Notes under the pieces: model-generated | Told to the model about the DNA's origin: nothing | Seen by the model: the letters and a program-made list of their open reading frames with translations, nothing else | Databases searched by the model: none | Position numbers and translations under genes: made by a program | Source of the DNA: GCA-2697345 sp002697345 | Lineage (GTDB): Bacteria; Pseudomonadota; Alphaproteobacteria; Rhodobacterales; Rhodobacteraceae | Direction of reading: 5' to 3' | DNA length: 64,000 bases | NCBI GenBank assembly: GCA_943787605.1 | Contig: CALSNB010000001.1 | Span: 496,001-560,000 of the forward strand | In this document: piece by piece, positions 53,319-61,898 of the stretch | How positions within the stretch are numbered: position 1 is the first letter of the stretch | Layout: each line of letters starts with the position of its first letter

Positions 53319-54699
53319 ATTGCTCTCTATATTTTTTCACAACTTGTAATGCCACTAAATTCAAAATAAGTGTAATAATAATTAGGGTTAACGCTAACGC
53401 AAATGCTGATAATGTTTTTGCAGATTCAAATTCTTGGTCTCCTACAAGTATTGTAACTATTTGCGCCGTAACGGTTGTAACAGCGTCAAAGGGATTAATA
53501 GATAAATTTGCTGCAAGACCCGCAGCCATCACCACAATCATTGTTTCACCAATTGCTCTAGAGACCGCCAACAACACACTAGCTACTACACCAGGTAAAG
53601 CAGCAGGCAAAACTACCTGAAGAACCACCTCACCTTTTGTTGACCCCAAACCGTAAGCAGCATCGCGAAGACTCTGAGGAACAGCGTTAATAACATCATC
53701 TGATAAAGACGATACAAATGGAATGATCATTATGCCCATGACAAAACCAGCAGCCAACGCAGACTCTGAAGCAACATCCAAGCCTAAAGTAAAGCCAGCA
53801 GAGCGTAATAAAGGTGCTACAGTCAGTGCTGCGAAAAAACCATAAACTACAGTGGGTACTCCCGCTAAAACTTCAAGAACAGGTTTTAAGATAGAGCGTT
53901 CCCTTTTATTTGCGTATTCAGAAAGATAAATAGCGCTGAAAAGGCCGATAGGTACTGCTATAACCAATGCTATTAAGGATATAAGGAAGGTACCAACAAA
54001 AAGAGGAAGTGACCCATATTCTGCTAACCCCTCTTGTCCTGAACCGGCTCTCTCTGCCCCTTCGAATTGAGGGTTCCAAGATGTCCCAAATAAAAATTCC
54101 TGAATAGGAATAATTGCAAAAAAACGTAAAGACTCAAAAATTACAGAAAATAAAATACCAAGTGTAGTTAATATCGCCACTCCTGAACTTATAGCGAGTA
54201 GTCCCAGAATTATTGTCTCTACTTTATTTCGGGCTCTAAAAGAATTCTCTATTTTTTGATATCCTAAAAATCCAATTAATAAAGAACCTCCTAGACCCAA
54301 TATAATCATGATAATATTTAAATTATTACTCCAACCACTCCATGTTGACGCGGCTTTTTTCATCCATGGGCTAGGCTCAACAAAATTCGTTCCTTCAATT
54401 ACATTTCGAATCTGTTCAACTGTGATGAGTTTATTATATCTATTTCCTGAACTAATTTGTTCAGGTATCTCATTTAGAATCATTCGTGAAAAGATGTAAT
54501 CATCAATAACTCCCAGCGCTGAAACTATTAGAATTGCTGGTAAAACTGATATTAAAGCCAAATAAAGTCCGTGATAAAATGGGAGTGAATGCATTTTGGA
54601 CGATGCCTGAATCTTTAAATTTAAGGCGGACCTACTTCCTATAATAAACCAGAATAAACCTATAAAGAGGATCAAAATTAATAAAGTAGTCTCTGACAA
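53311..54699 (-). CDS. pstC: Phosphate ABC transporter permease PstC with N-terminal extension
   Basis: A 462-residue permease. The C-terminal transport domain includes PIGLFSAIYLSEYANKRER, LEVLAGVPTVVYGFFAAL, SLRDAAYGLGSTKGEVVLQVVLPAALPGVVASVLLAVSRAIGETMIVVMAAG. About 200 extra N-terminal residues with three to four helices (WFIIGSRSALNLK, LILISVLPAILIV-type) match the long alphaproteobacterial form. First permease gene after pstS, separated by 69 bases containing a nine-pair stem-loop. Confidence 0.95.
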   Translation of the reverse strand: MSETTLLILILFIGLFWFIIGSRSALNLKIQASSKMHSLPFYHGLYLALISVLPAILIVSALGVIDDYIFSRMILNEIPEQISSGNRYNKLITVEQIRNVIEGTNFVEPSPWMKKAASTWSGWSNNLNIIMIILGLGGSLLIGFLGYQKIENSFRARNKVETIILGLLAISSGVAILTTLGILFSVIFESLRFFAIIPIQEFLFGTSWNPQFEGAERAGSGQEGLAEYGSLPLFVGTFLISLIALVIAVPIGLFSAIYLSEYANKRERSILKPVLEVLAGVPTVVYGFFAALTVAPLLRSAGFTLGLDVASESALAAGFVMGIMIIPFVSSLSDDVINAVPQSLRDAAYGLGSTKGEVVLQVVLPAALPGVVASVLLAVSRAIGETMIVVMAAGLAANLSINPFDAVTTVTAQIVTILVGDQEFESAKTLSAFALALTLIIITLILNLVALQVVKKYREQYE

Positions 54700-54725
54700 A
54701 ACTGTGTCCTCTTAAAAAATTAGTA

Positions 54726-54752
54726 TGAGGCGTGGTTCTGTTTCACGCCTCA
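54726..54752 (-). promoter_or_regulatory. Intercistronic stem-loop between pstS and pstC
   Basis: TGAGGCGTG (54726-54734) and CACGCCTCA (54744-54752) form a perfect nine-pair GC-rich stem with a nine-base loop, 16 bases after the pstS stop. In the transcript, six U follow six bases after the stem, so it may act as a partial terminator as well as a stabiliser. That would lower pstCAB-phoUB expression relative to pstS. Confidence 0.75.
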
Positions 54753-54768
54753 CATTCATTATTTGTTT

Positions 54769-55806
54769 TTACTTCAACATTTCCGAATTCAAGACCGGCA
54801 ATGCCTTCATCATTTCCAGATAAGTATCTCGTTCTGATAGAGGCATTGGTATCATGCCAGAATCAGATAGAAGTCCATCTTCACCCCAATGTTTTGTCCA
54901 CTCAATCATGTACTCTTTCATACCGGGAATTACATCTAAGTGAGCGTGCTTAACATAAAAGTACAATGCTCGAGATACGGAATAATTATCCGACGCAATA
55001 TTTTCAAAAGTTGGCGCTGTTCCACTTATCACAGCACCCTGAAGAGTGTCTGAGTTTTGATCAAGATAAGAAAATCCAAATATACCATAAGCCGATGGGT
55101 CCTCTTGAAGTTTTTGAACGATTAAATTGTCTTGTTCACCAGCTTCAACATAGGCTCCGTCGGTTCTCATAGCGCGACAACTCTTATCCTTTAAGCCGAG
55201 CGCCTTCAGTGTAGCTTTAGCGAATGCATCTGCTTTACAGTAACCTTTTTGGTTTACCATTTCAGCATATGAAGCTCGTGTTCCCGATGTTGTTGGAGGA
55301 CCGTAAACTCTTATAGCTATATTAGGTAAATTCGGATTAATTTCATTCCACTTCTTATAGGGGTTATCAATCATCGAAGTACCATCAGCACTTGGAACTT
55401 TCGCTGTTAAGGCTTTGCCAAGATCTGACTTGGAAATAACAAGTTGCCGACCTTTCTTTGAGTTTGCAACAACAATTCCATCATAACCAACTTTGATCTC
55501 TGTTAGAGTAACACCATTACCCTCACAAAATTCAAGTTCACCTATTTTCATACGTGATGAAGCGTTACCAATATCAATATAGTTTTGACCAATCCCGTCA
55601 CACACACCCTTTTTCCCAACAGAAGATCCACCTGACTCTACAACAGGTGTCTTGAAATTAGGATTTTTACCTAATTGCTCAGCAACAATTGAAGCAAAAG
55701 GTAATACTGTAGAAGATCCAGCAATACTTATGTAATCTCTGGCAAAACCACTAGATGCGATTAGTATGCTTGTGGCAATAGTAGCTGATAAAATTAATTT
55801 TTTCAT
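54769..55806 (-). CDS. pstS: Phosphate ABC transporter substrate-binding protein PstS
   Basis: A 345-residue periplasmic protein from ATG 55806 (AGGAG five bases upstream; the longer frame to 55821 is rejected). The signal peptide is MKKLILSATIATSILIASSG, cut near GFA-RDY. Phosphate-binding loops are ISIAGSSTVLPFAS, ESGGSSVGKKGVCDG, IDIGNASSRMK and the GTRASYAEM helix start. It binds inorganic phosphate with high affinity and delivers it to PstCA. The promoter 80 bases upstream has a Pho box, so it is induced under phosphate starvation. Confidence 0.96.
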   Translation of the reverse strand: MKKLILSATIATSILIASSGFARDYISIAGSSTVLPFASIVAEQLGKNPNFKTPVVESGGSSVGKKGVCDGIGQNYIDIGNASSRMKIGELEFCEGNGVTLTEIKVGYDGIVVANSKKGRQLVISKSDLGKALTAKVPSADGTSMIDNPYKKWNEINPNLPNIAIRVYGPPTTSGTRASYAEMVNQKGYCKADAFAKATLKALGLKDKSCRAMRTDGAYVEAGEQDNLIVQKLQEDPSAYGIFGFSYLDQNSDTLQGAVISGTAPTFENIASDNYSVSRALYFYVKHAHLDVIPGMKEYMIEWTKHWGEDGLLSDSGMIPMPLSERDTYLEMMKALPVLNSEMLK

Positions 55807-55873
55807 TTTTTCTCCTATCAAATAAACATTCCCGACATTGAGAATAACTATCTAATAAACAGTAATTAATAAG

Positions 55874-55907
55874 ATTTTATTTCACGTATATTACAGAAAT
55901 ATTACAG
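55874..55907 (-). promoter_or_regulatory. Pho box and -10 element of the pstS promoter
   Basis: On the minus strand CTGTAAT-ATTT-CTGTAAT (55907-55890) is an exact 11-base-spaced direct repeat matching the PhoB site (CTGTCAT repeats) at most positions. Ten bases further comes TAAAAT (55879-55874) as a -10 element, the standard spacing where the Pho box replaces the -35. It lies 68 bases upstream of pstS and 122 bases after the phoR stop. A small hairpin, AGTGCC/GGCACT, lies at 55906-55920. Confidence 0.85.
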
Positions 55908-56028
55908 TGCCATCGGCACTATAATAAACATAAGAAAACGTTAATTACATTTTTGTTAAAATTTTTTTACATTAATATTACAATATTATTATTTATATTG
56001 CACCGTTCCAAAACTTTTATGACGTGAT

Positions 56029-57111
56029 TTATATTGTTTTAAATATGACACTGAAAGTATTCACACCCTTAATAGTGCTGGAAATATCAAACTCAGACTT
56101 ATGTCTTAAGAGTATGTGCTTAACTATAGCTAAACCGAGTCCTGTTCCACCGACAGCTCGAGATCTGGCCTTATCAATTCTATAAAAACGCTCTGTTAAG
56201 CGACTTAGGTGACGTTCGCTAATAAATTCTCCTGAATTACTTATTTCTATTTTAAGTAAATTTATTTTTGGTTCAGAAAATTTAATATTTATATCAGTAT
56301 CTTCAAACCCATACTTTATTGCATTCTCAATTAAATTAACGAATACTGTTACAATTTCATCAGAAATTCCCATGACTCTACGGTTAATAAAGTTATCAGT
56401 AATTTGAGTTACTTGCTTGATTCTAATATTTTTTTGAACACATTTGATCTTTAAAGAATCAATAACCTGCTGAATTAAAGGAATAATACTAATTGATACA
56501 AAGTTTTGATTATTCTCTTCAACCTCAACCCTCGATAAAGTCAACAAGTCATCAACTAGCCTATTCATTCTTTTAGATTCTTCATCCATAATACTCAAAA
56601 ATCTATTTCTCATATCATGTGGAATCTCTTTCTCAGATCTCAAAACTTCTAAAAAACCAATTAAACTTGTGAGAGGTGATCTTAATTCATGGCTGACATT
56701 AGAAACAAAGTCCTTATGGACTTTTTCGACCATCTTTTTTTGTGTTATGTCGGTTAAAAAAAATAAAAACTTCTTTTTCTTTAATTTAATAATTTTAACA
56801 AGAAGATACTTTTTAGTAAAACCATCTTCTTTAAAAGTAGTTTCAAACTGATTATTTTCTCTTATAATTCCATTATCGTTTAATAAGTCACACTCATTAA
56901 AATTAGGAAAGATTTCAAAAATATTAACATTTAAAGATAATTTAACGCTAAATGAAGCGGAGTAATTATTTAAGTACTCAATTAACCCAAAGGAGTCAGT
57001 GATAATAATAGGTTCTGTTACATAATTAAAAAAGTCATCAGAATTAATATCATAAAATTTTTGCTTTTCATCTTGCAGTGCCGCAGAAACATTTTCAACT
57101 TGCTTATTCAA
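56029..57111 (-). CDS. phoR: Phosphate regulon sensor histidine kinase PhoR, without membrane helices
   Basis: A 360-residue kinase: PAS-like domain (FFNYVTEPIIITDSFGLIEYLNN, residues about 27-125), HisKA with phospho-acceptor His141 (SNVSHELRSPLTSL), then HATPase with N box NLIENAIKYG, and G boxes VGGTGLGLAIVKHIL. It starts at TTG 57111 with AAGGA six bases before; an in-frame stop lies two codons upstream, so no transmembrane N-terminus is possible. E. coli PhoR has membrane helices; this one must be cytosolic or recruited by PhoU/Pst. It is upstream of pstS on the same strand, with a 222-base gap. Confidence 0.92.
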   Translation of the reverse strand: MNKQVENVSAALQDEKQKFYDINSDDFFNYVTEPIIITDSFGLIEYLNNYSASFSVKLSLNVNIFEIFPNFNECDLLNDNGIIRENNQFETTFKEDGFTKKYLLVKIIKLKKKKFLFFLTDITQKKMVEKVHKDFVSNVSHELRSPLTSLIGFLEVLRSEKEIPHDMRNRFLSIMDEESKRMNRLVDDLLTLSRVEVEENNQNFVSISIIPLIQQVIDSLKIKCVQKNIRIKQVTQITDNFINRRVMGISDEIVTVFVNLIENAIKYGFEDTDINIKFSEPKINLLKIEISNSGEFISERHLSRLTERFYRIDKARSRAVGGTGLGLAIVKHILLRHKSEFDISSTIKGVNTFSVIFKTI

Positions 57112-57164
57112 AGCCTATCCTTAATTTAAAACCCAGTAATACAGAGTATCTTAATAAAAATATT

Positions 57165-57194
57165 TTATTACACAAATATGTAATAAACAGTAAT
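57165..57194. promoter_or_regulatory. Palindrome and imperfect Pho-like repeats between phoR and the GAPDH gene
   Basis: TTATTACA (57165-57172) and TGTAATAA (57179-57186) are perfect inverted arms six bases apart. On the plus strand ATGTAAT and CAGTAAT (57178-57194) resemble Pho half-sites but are spaced ten rather than eleven bases. This region must carry the promoters of both phoR and the GAPDH-arsJ pair. PhoB or an unlinked arsenic regulator could bind. The evidence is suggestive only. Confidence 0.35.
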
Positions 57195-57233
57195 TAAATA
57201 AAAATCATATTTAATATCCAAATGGAGAACACT

Positions 57234-58232
57234 TTGACTACTTACGCTATTAACGGATTTGGTAGAATTGGTAAATTAGTAACAAGGATTCTTATTAATA
57301 AGAATGCTAATATTAGTTTTATAAACGATCCAGAAGGTGACCTCGACTCCATTGCTTATCAACTAAAATTTGACAGCGTGCATGGAAAATTTAGTAAGGA
57401 GGTTAAAAAAAGCTCTAAAGATATTTTGGTAAATGATAAAAAGATCCAAATCGAAAATATGACTAACATCGATACTTTACCAAAAGACAGTGCTGACGTT
57501 GTTATTGATTGTACTGGAAAATTTAAATCACCAATACAAAAGCAAGCATACATTAGCTTAGGTTTTAGTAAAATTATTGTTTCAGCAGCTATACCCGATG
57601 AGATGGGTGTCAATATTGTGTATGGTGTAAATGAGGGTATATACAGTCCCGAACTGCACACTGTCCTGTCAGCCTCAAGTTGCACAACGAACTGCCTAGC
57701 ACCAGTGGTTATGGCACTTCATGAAAGCCTTGGCATCAAACACGGGTCTTACACTACGATACATGATGTAACTAACACTCAAACAATAGTTGATCGTCCC
57801 TCAAGGGACTTACGGAGGTCCCGATCAGCCCTAACAAATTTAATCCCCTCAACAACTAATTCTGCACGTGCCATCACTCAAATATACCCAGAGCTTAAAG
57901 GCAAGTTAACAGGGCACGCCGTTAGAGTACCGATTTTGAATGCATCACTGACAGATTGTAGTTTTGAAATGCTCACTCCAACGAGTAGAGAGGAAGTGAA
58001 CAATATTTTCAAAAAGTATGCATCTAAGAGACTTAGCGGCATATTAGGTTATGAAGAAAACCCATTAGTTTCAAGCGATTATGTTGGTGATAGTAGAAGT
58101 TCTATAATCGACGCAATGTCCACATTGGTAATCAATGAAACCCAAGTTAAGCTTTATGCGTGGTACGATAATGAATTTGGATACGCTAACCGTCTAGCAG
58201 ATGTAGCTCAATTAGCTGGAGCTTCTCTTTGA
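57234..58232 (+). CDS. ArsJ-associated glyceraldehyde-3-phosphate dehydrogenase
   Basis: A 332-residue GAPDH from TTG 57234 (GGAG six bases before), preferred over ATG 57222, which has no ribosome site. It shows AINGFGRIGKLV, catalytic Cys150 in ASSCTTNCLAP, and the segment HDVTNTQTIVDRPSRDLRRSRSALTNLIPSTT plus the ending YAWYDNEFGYANRLADVA. The HDVTNTQTIVDRP stretch is typical of arsenic-operon GAPDHs, which use arsenate in place of phosphate to make 1-arseno-3-phosphoglycerate. The adjacent ArsJ permease (TTGA overlap) secures the assignment. The expected role is arsenate detoxification, not central glycolysis. Confidence 0.92.
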   Translation: MTTYAINGFGRIGKLVTRILINKNANISFINDPEGDLDSIAYQLKFDSVHGKFSKEVKKSSKDILVNDKKIQIENMTNIDTLPKDSADVVIDCTGKFKSPIQKQAYISLGFSKIIVSAAIPDEMGVNIVYGVNEGIYSPELHTVLSASSCTTNCLAPVVMALHESLGIKHGSYTTIHDVTNTQTIVDRPSRDLRRSRSALTNLIPSTTNSARAITQIYPELKGKLTGHAVRVPILNASLTDCSFEMLTPTSREEVNNIFKKYASKRLSGILGYEENPLVSSDYVGDSRSSIIDAMSTLVINETQVKLYAWYDNEFGYANRLADVAQLAGASL

Positions 58233-59470
58233 TCAAGAGTGATAACACAAAAGTATATGCCTACGTCACATTGTCCTATTGGATATTTATGCTAACAGAC
58301 GGGGCTTTACGAATGCTCGTACTCCTACACTTTCATTTGATGGGGCTAGGAGCTATACAGATAGCCTACCTTTTTGTTCTTTACGAAATCGCAGGGGTTA
58401 TAACTAATCTACTATCAGGGTGGATTGCTAGTAAATTTGGTTTAGCATCAATCCTGTATGCTGGACTGTTAGTTCAAGTCGGAGTTATTTTAACGCTAAG
58501 TAACTTCTCGGACGTGAGTACTGATATCATATATATGGCTCAATTAATGCTTCTCCAGGGCTTATCCGGTATTGCGAAAGATCTGGTAAAAACTAGTGCA
58601 AAGAGCTCTATAAAACTTCTCTCTTCTGACAATTCTAGTAAACTATTTAAATGGGTAACCTTACTAACAGGCTCAAAAAATGCCATAAAAGGTTTTGGGT
58701 TTTTTGTTGGTGCTACATCATTGGGTCTTTTTAGTTTTAAGGGTATCTTATTTTGTTTGGCTTTTTTATTGTTCATTACTTTAGTTATTACTTTCCCAAA
58801 AGTAATGTTCTCTTTGCCAAAGGGAAAAAAAAATATAAAATTCAATGATATCTTTTCTCGAAATAAAAATATAAATATATTGAGTTTAGCCCGAATATTT
58901 TTATTTGGCGCTAGGGATATTTGGTTTGTTGTCGCGGCTCCTCTCTATTTGTACTCTATCGGGTCAGAGGTTTTGTTCGAGACTAGACTTTCTAATTTTC
59001 TTTTTGTCGGCTCTTTCATGGCTCTTTGGGTCATTCTATATGGCTTTGTTCAAGCTCTTGCGCCAATAGTTTTAAAAAATTATCAAAAAAACTACGAACA
59101 TCTTAGTACCGCAGCTTTCAAATGGGGCTTGTACGCAATTCCACTTCCATTAATTTTATCCTGTTTATTATATTTTAATTCAAATTTAGATACAGCCGTA
59201 ATTATCTCAACAATATTAGGTCTTTTTGTTTTTGGATTTATATTTGCTATTAATTCATCCTTACATTCCTACCTGATTTTAGCATTTAGTTCTAAAGATA
59301 AAGTAGCAATGGACGTAGGCTTTTATTATTCGTCTAATGCCTTAGGAAGATTAGTGGGCACTCTCCTTTCTGGAATTTTATATCAAACTGGTGGAGTGTC
59401 ATTATGTCTCTTTTGTACATCTATATTTTTAATTTTTAGTTGCTTTTCAATTAAAAAACTAACAAAATAA
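58229..59470 (+). CDS. arsJ: Organoarsenical efflux permease ArsJ (MFS)
   Basis: A 413-residue MFS protein of about 12 helices starting at TTG 58229, which overlaps the GAPDH stop, with GGAG seven bases upstream. ArsJ hallmarks are YWIFMLTDGALRMLVLLHFH, FVLYEIAGVITNLLSGWIA, GLSGIAKDLVKTSAKSSIKLL and LTGSKNAIKGFGFFVG. It exports 1-arseno-3-phosphoglycerate, which breaks down outside to arsenate and 3-phosphoglycerate. There is no arsR, arsC or acr3 next to it. Location beside the pho-pst cluster is discussed in the findings. Convergent with proA (23 bases). Confidence 0.94.
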   Translation: MIKSDNTKVYAYVTLSYWIFMLTDGALRMLVLLHFHLMGLGAIQIAYLFVLYEIAGVITNLLSGWIASKFGLASILYAGLLVQVGVILTLSNFSDVSTDIIYMAQLMLLQGLSGIAKDLVKTSAKSSIKLLSSDNSSKLFKWVTLLTGSKNAIKGFGFFVGATSLGLFSFKGILFCLAFLLFITLVITFPKVMFSLPKGKKNIKFNDIFSRNKNINILSLARIFLFGARDIWFVVAAPLYLYSIGSEVLFETRLSNFLFVGSFMALWVILYGFVQALAPIVLKNYQKNYEHLSTAAFKWGLYAIPLPLILSCLLYFNSNLDTAVIISTILGLFVFGFIFAINSSLHSYLILAFSSKDKVAMDVGFYYSSNALGRLVGTLLSGILYQTGGVSLCLFCTSIFLIFSCFSIKKLTK

Positions 59471-59493
59471 ATTTGTCCTGTGAGACAGCCTAT

Positions 59494-60756
59494 TTAGGGC
59501 CTTATACATCCATCTCCAGAAACAATGTACTTAAAGCTCGTAAGTTGTTCAGTTCCTACAGGGCCTCTTGCGTGCATTTTTCCAGTAGAAATTCCAATTT
59601 CAGCACCCATCCCAAATTCACCGCCATCTGCAAATTGGGTTGATACATTATGCATCACTATGGCACTATCAAGTCCGTTAAGAAAAATTTGAGCAGATTT
59701 CTTATCTTCTGTTACGATACAATCTGTATGATTTGATCCAAAAGTTTTAATATGATTCAGTGCTTGATCAATCCCGTCAACTACAAGAGCAGAAATTTCC
59801 ATATCAAGATACTCTTTCCCCCAGTGCTCATCTCCAGCCAAATTCGTTCCTTTTAATGATGATAGAAACGTGTCAGCATTAACTTTTACACCCTTTTCTA
59901 ACAACAATCTAAGTACATCTTTACCTATCGTCGAAGCTATATCACGATGAAAAATGAGACACTCAACTGCTCCACAAATACCGGTACGACGTGTTTTTGA
60001 ATTTAAAACTACTTTAAGAGCTTTTTCTAAACTCGCACCCTTATCAATGTAGATATGTACAATTCCTTCAAGGTGAGCAAATACTGGTACTCTTGCCTGC
60101 TCTTGAACTACTTTGACCAAGCTTTTTCCGCCGCGCGGAACAATTACATCTATGTAATCCACCATACTCAGCATTTCTGATACGGCATCCCTTGAGGTTG
60201 TTGGAACTAACTGGACTGCCTCAGCCGGAAAGCCGACTGAGTGAAGGCCATCTACAAGGCAACCATGAATAGCCACTGATGAGTAAGAACTTTCTGACCC
60301 CCCTCTTAAGATAACAGCATTCCCTGACTTAAAGCATAGACCTCCAGCATCTGCTGTAACGTTTGGCCTACTCTCATAAATGACTCCTATAACCCCTAAA
60401 GGTGTCCGAACTCTTTTTATATTTAGGCCGCTAGGTTGGCTCCATTCACTAATGACCTGACCAATTGGGTCTGTTAATGCCGCAATTGACTTAAGCGATT
60501 TAGAAATTCCTTCTACTCGCTCACTATCTAACATAAGTCTATCAATCATTGCTCCTGATAGCCCGTTAGTCTTTGCTTTTTTTATATCCTTACTGTTTTC
60601 ATCTAAGATTTTTGTTTTGTTATCAGATATACTTTCAGACGCCCTTAATAGAGCCTGTTGTTTCTCAATTGGGTCAGCGCTAGCTAGAACTTCAGCAGCA
60701 ACTTTAGCTTTCCTACCAATTTCATTCATTAAAATCTTAACGTCAGATGAAGTCAT
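59494..60756 (-). CDS. proA: Gamma-glutamyl phosphate reductase
   Basis: A 420-residue aldehyde-dehydrogenase-fold enzyme with RTPLGVIGVIYESRPNVTADA, GNAVILRGGSES, LVPTTSRDAV, the catalytic Cys261 in RRTGICGAVECLI, and the C-terminal QFADGGEFGMGAEIGISTGKMHARGPVG. It reduces gamma-glutamyl phosphate to glutamate semialdehyde with NADPH, step two of proline synthesis. It is 35 bases after proB in an obgE-proB-proA operon. Confidence 0.97.
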   Translation of the reverse strand: MTSSDVKILMNEIGRKAKVAAEVLASADPIEKQQALLRASESISDNKTKILDENSKDIKKAKTNGLSGAMIDRLMLDSERVEGISKSLKSIAALTDPIGQVISEWSQPSGLNIKRVRTPLGVIGVIYESRPNVTADAGGLCFKSGNAVILRGGSESSYSSVAIHGCLVDGLHSVGFPAEAVQLVPTTSRDAVSEMLSMVDYIDVIVPRGGKSLVKVVQEQARVPVFAHLEGIVHIYIDKGASLEKALKVVLNSKTRRTGICGAVECLIFHRDIASTIGKDVLRLLLEKGVKVNADTFLSSLKGTNLAGDEHWGKEYLDMEISALVVDGIDQALNHIKTFGSNHTDCIVTEDKKSAQIFLNGLDSAIVMHNVSTQFADGGEFGMGAEIGISTGKMHARGPVGTEQLTSFKYIVSGDGCIRP

Positions 60757-60791
60757 CTTATCAAACCCTAATATAGTTTTAGATTGTAAAC

Positions 60792-61898
60792 TTACAGTGC
60801 CATGTCATCTCGGTGAATTAACGCCTTTCGGCTAGGGTAGCCTAATATTTTCTCCACCTCAACCAATCGAGAGCCAATTAACTTTCTTGCTTCTGTGGCT
60901 GTGTATCTAACAATACCGATACCAACATTTAAACCTTCCGAGTTGCTTATGTCCACAGGATCACCACGATGAAACTTCCCAGATACGCTTAGTACACCAG
61001 CAGGAAGTAAAGACTTACCAATTTTAAGTGCTTCCTCTGCACCTGGGTCAATTATAATATTCCCACATGCTTTCATTGATTTTATCCAAGACTTTCTTGC
61101 TTGTTGTGGGTTATCCTTCGCCTTGAACCAAGTACTAATAGACCCAGTATTTAACATCTCAAGTGGATTAAATATTGACCCTCTGGTTATAACTAAGGAT
61201 GCACCCCCTGATGTTGCCATCTTTGCGGCTATAATTTTTGTCTTCATTCCGCCTTTTGCTATAACATTTCTAGCTTCCCCAGCCATAGCTTCGATTTCTG
61301 AGGTAATTTCAGTAACTTCTGGAATAAATTTTGCAGCCATATCGATAGATGGGTCAGCACTGTAAAGGCCATCTACATCACTAAGTAAAACTACTAAATC
61401 TGCTCCAACAGTTACTGCTACTTGTGCCGCTAATCGATCATTGTCACCATACCTTATCTCTTCGGTAGCGACAGTATCATTTTCATTAACAATAGGTATG
61501 ACATTCATTGAAAGGAGTTGGTTTAGCGTAGCTCTTGAGTTTAAGTATCGTTTTCTACTCCGTATATCTTCAAGAGTGACTAGCACCTGTGCTGCTGTAA
61601 TTTTATGTGTAGCTAGGACATCTTCATAGGCTCTTGCTAATTGAATTTGGCCGACAGCAGCAGCCGCTTGAGATTCCTCTAATGCCAATGATTTTGATGT
61701 AAGTTTAAGAGCTTCTCTTCCAAGTGCGATTGAGCCCGATGATACCACAATTATTTCATGTTTTTTTCTTTTTAAATTAACAATGTCGCTAGCAAGCGCA
61801 TTAAGCCAGTCTATATTAAGTTTACCAGTTTTATCATTCACAAGTAATGAAGATCCAATCTTTATAACAATGCGTTTATATTTCTTTAGGGTCGCCAT
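60792..61898 (-). CDS. proB: Glutamate 5-kinase
   Basis: A 368-residue protein with an amino-acid kinase domain (RIVIKIGSSLLVND, VSSGSIALGREAL, NENDTVATEEIRYGDNDRLAAQVA, VLLSDVDGLYSADP, GGMKTKIIAAKMATSGG) and a C-terminal PUA domain from about residue 278 (LLPAGVLSVSGKFHRGDPVDI). It phosphorylates glutamate as the first, proline-inhibited step of proline synthesis. The start overlaps obgE by 13 bases. Confidence 0.97.
   Translation of the reverse strand: MATLKKYKRIVIKIGSSLLVNDKTGKLNIDWLNALASDIVNLKRKKHEIIVVSSGSIALGREALKLTSKSLALEESQAAAAVGQIQLARAYEDVLATHKITAAQVLVTLEDIRSRKRYLNSRATLNQLLSMNVIPIVNENDTVATEEIRYGDNDRLAAQVAVTVGADLVVLLSDVDGLYSADPSIDMAAKFIPEVTEITSEIEAMAGEARNVIAKGGMKTKIIAAKMATSGGASLVITRGSIFNPLEMLNTGSISTWFKAKDNPQQARKSWIKSMKACGNIIIDPGAEEALKIGKSLLPAGVLSVSGKFHRGDPVDISNSEGLNVGIGIVRYTATEARKLIGSRLVEVEKILGYPSRKALIHRDDMAL

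Noticed and set aside
57178..57194. Second Pho box before the GAPDH-arsJ genes
   Set aside because: The half-sites each carry a mismatch and are spaced ten instead of eleven bases, so it is listed only as a weak regulatory feature, not called a Pho box.
57234..58232. Housekeeping glycolytic GAPDH
   Set aside because: The gene overlaps arsJ and carries the HDVTNTQTIVDRP-type sequence of arsenic-associated GAPDHs, so the central-metabolism role was set aside.
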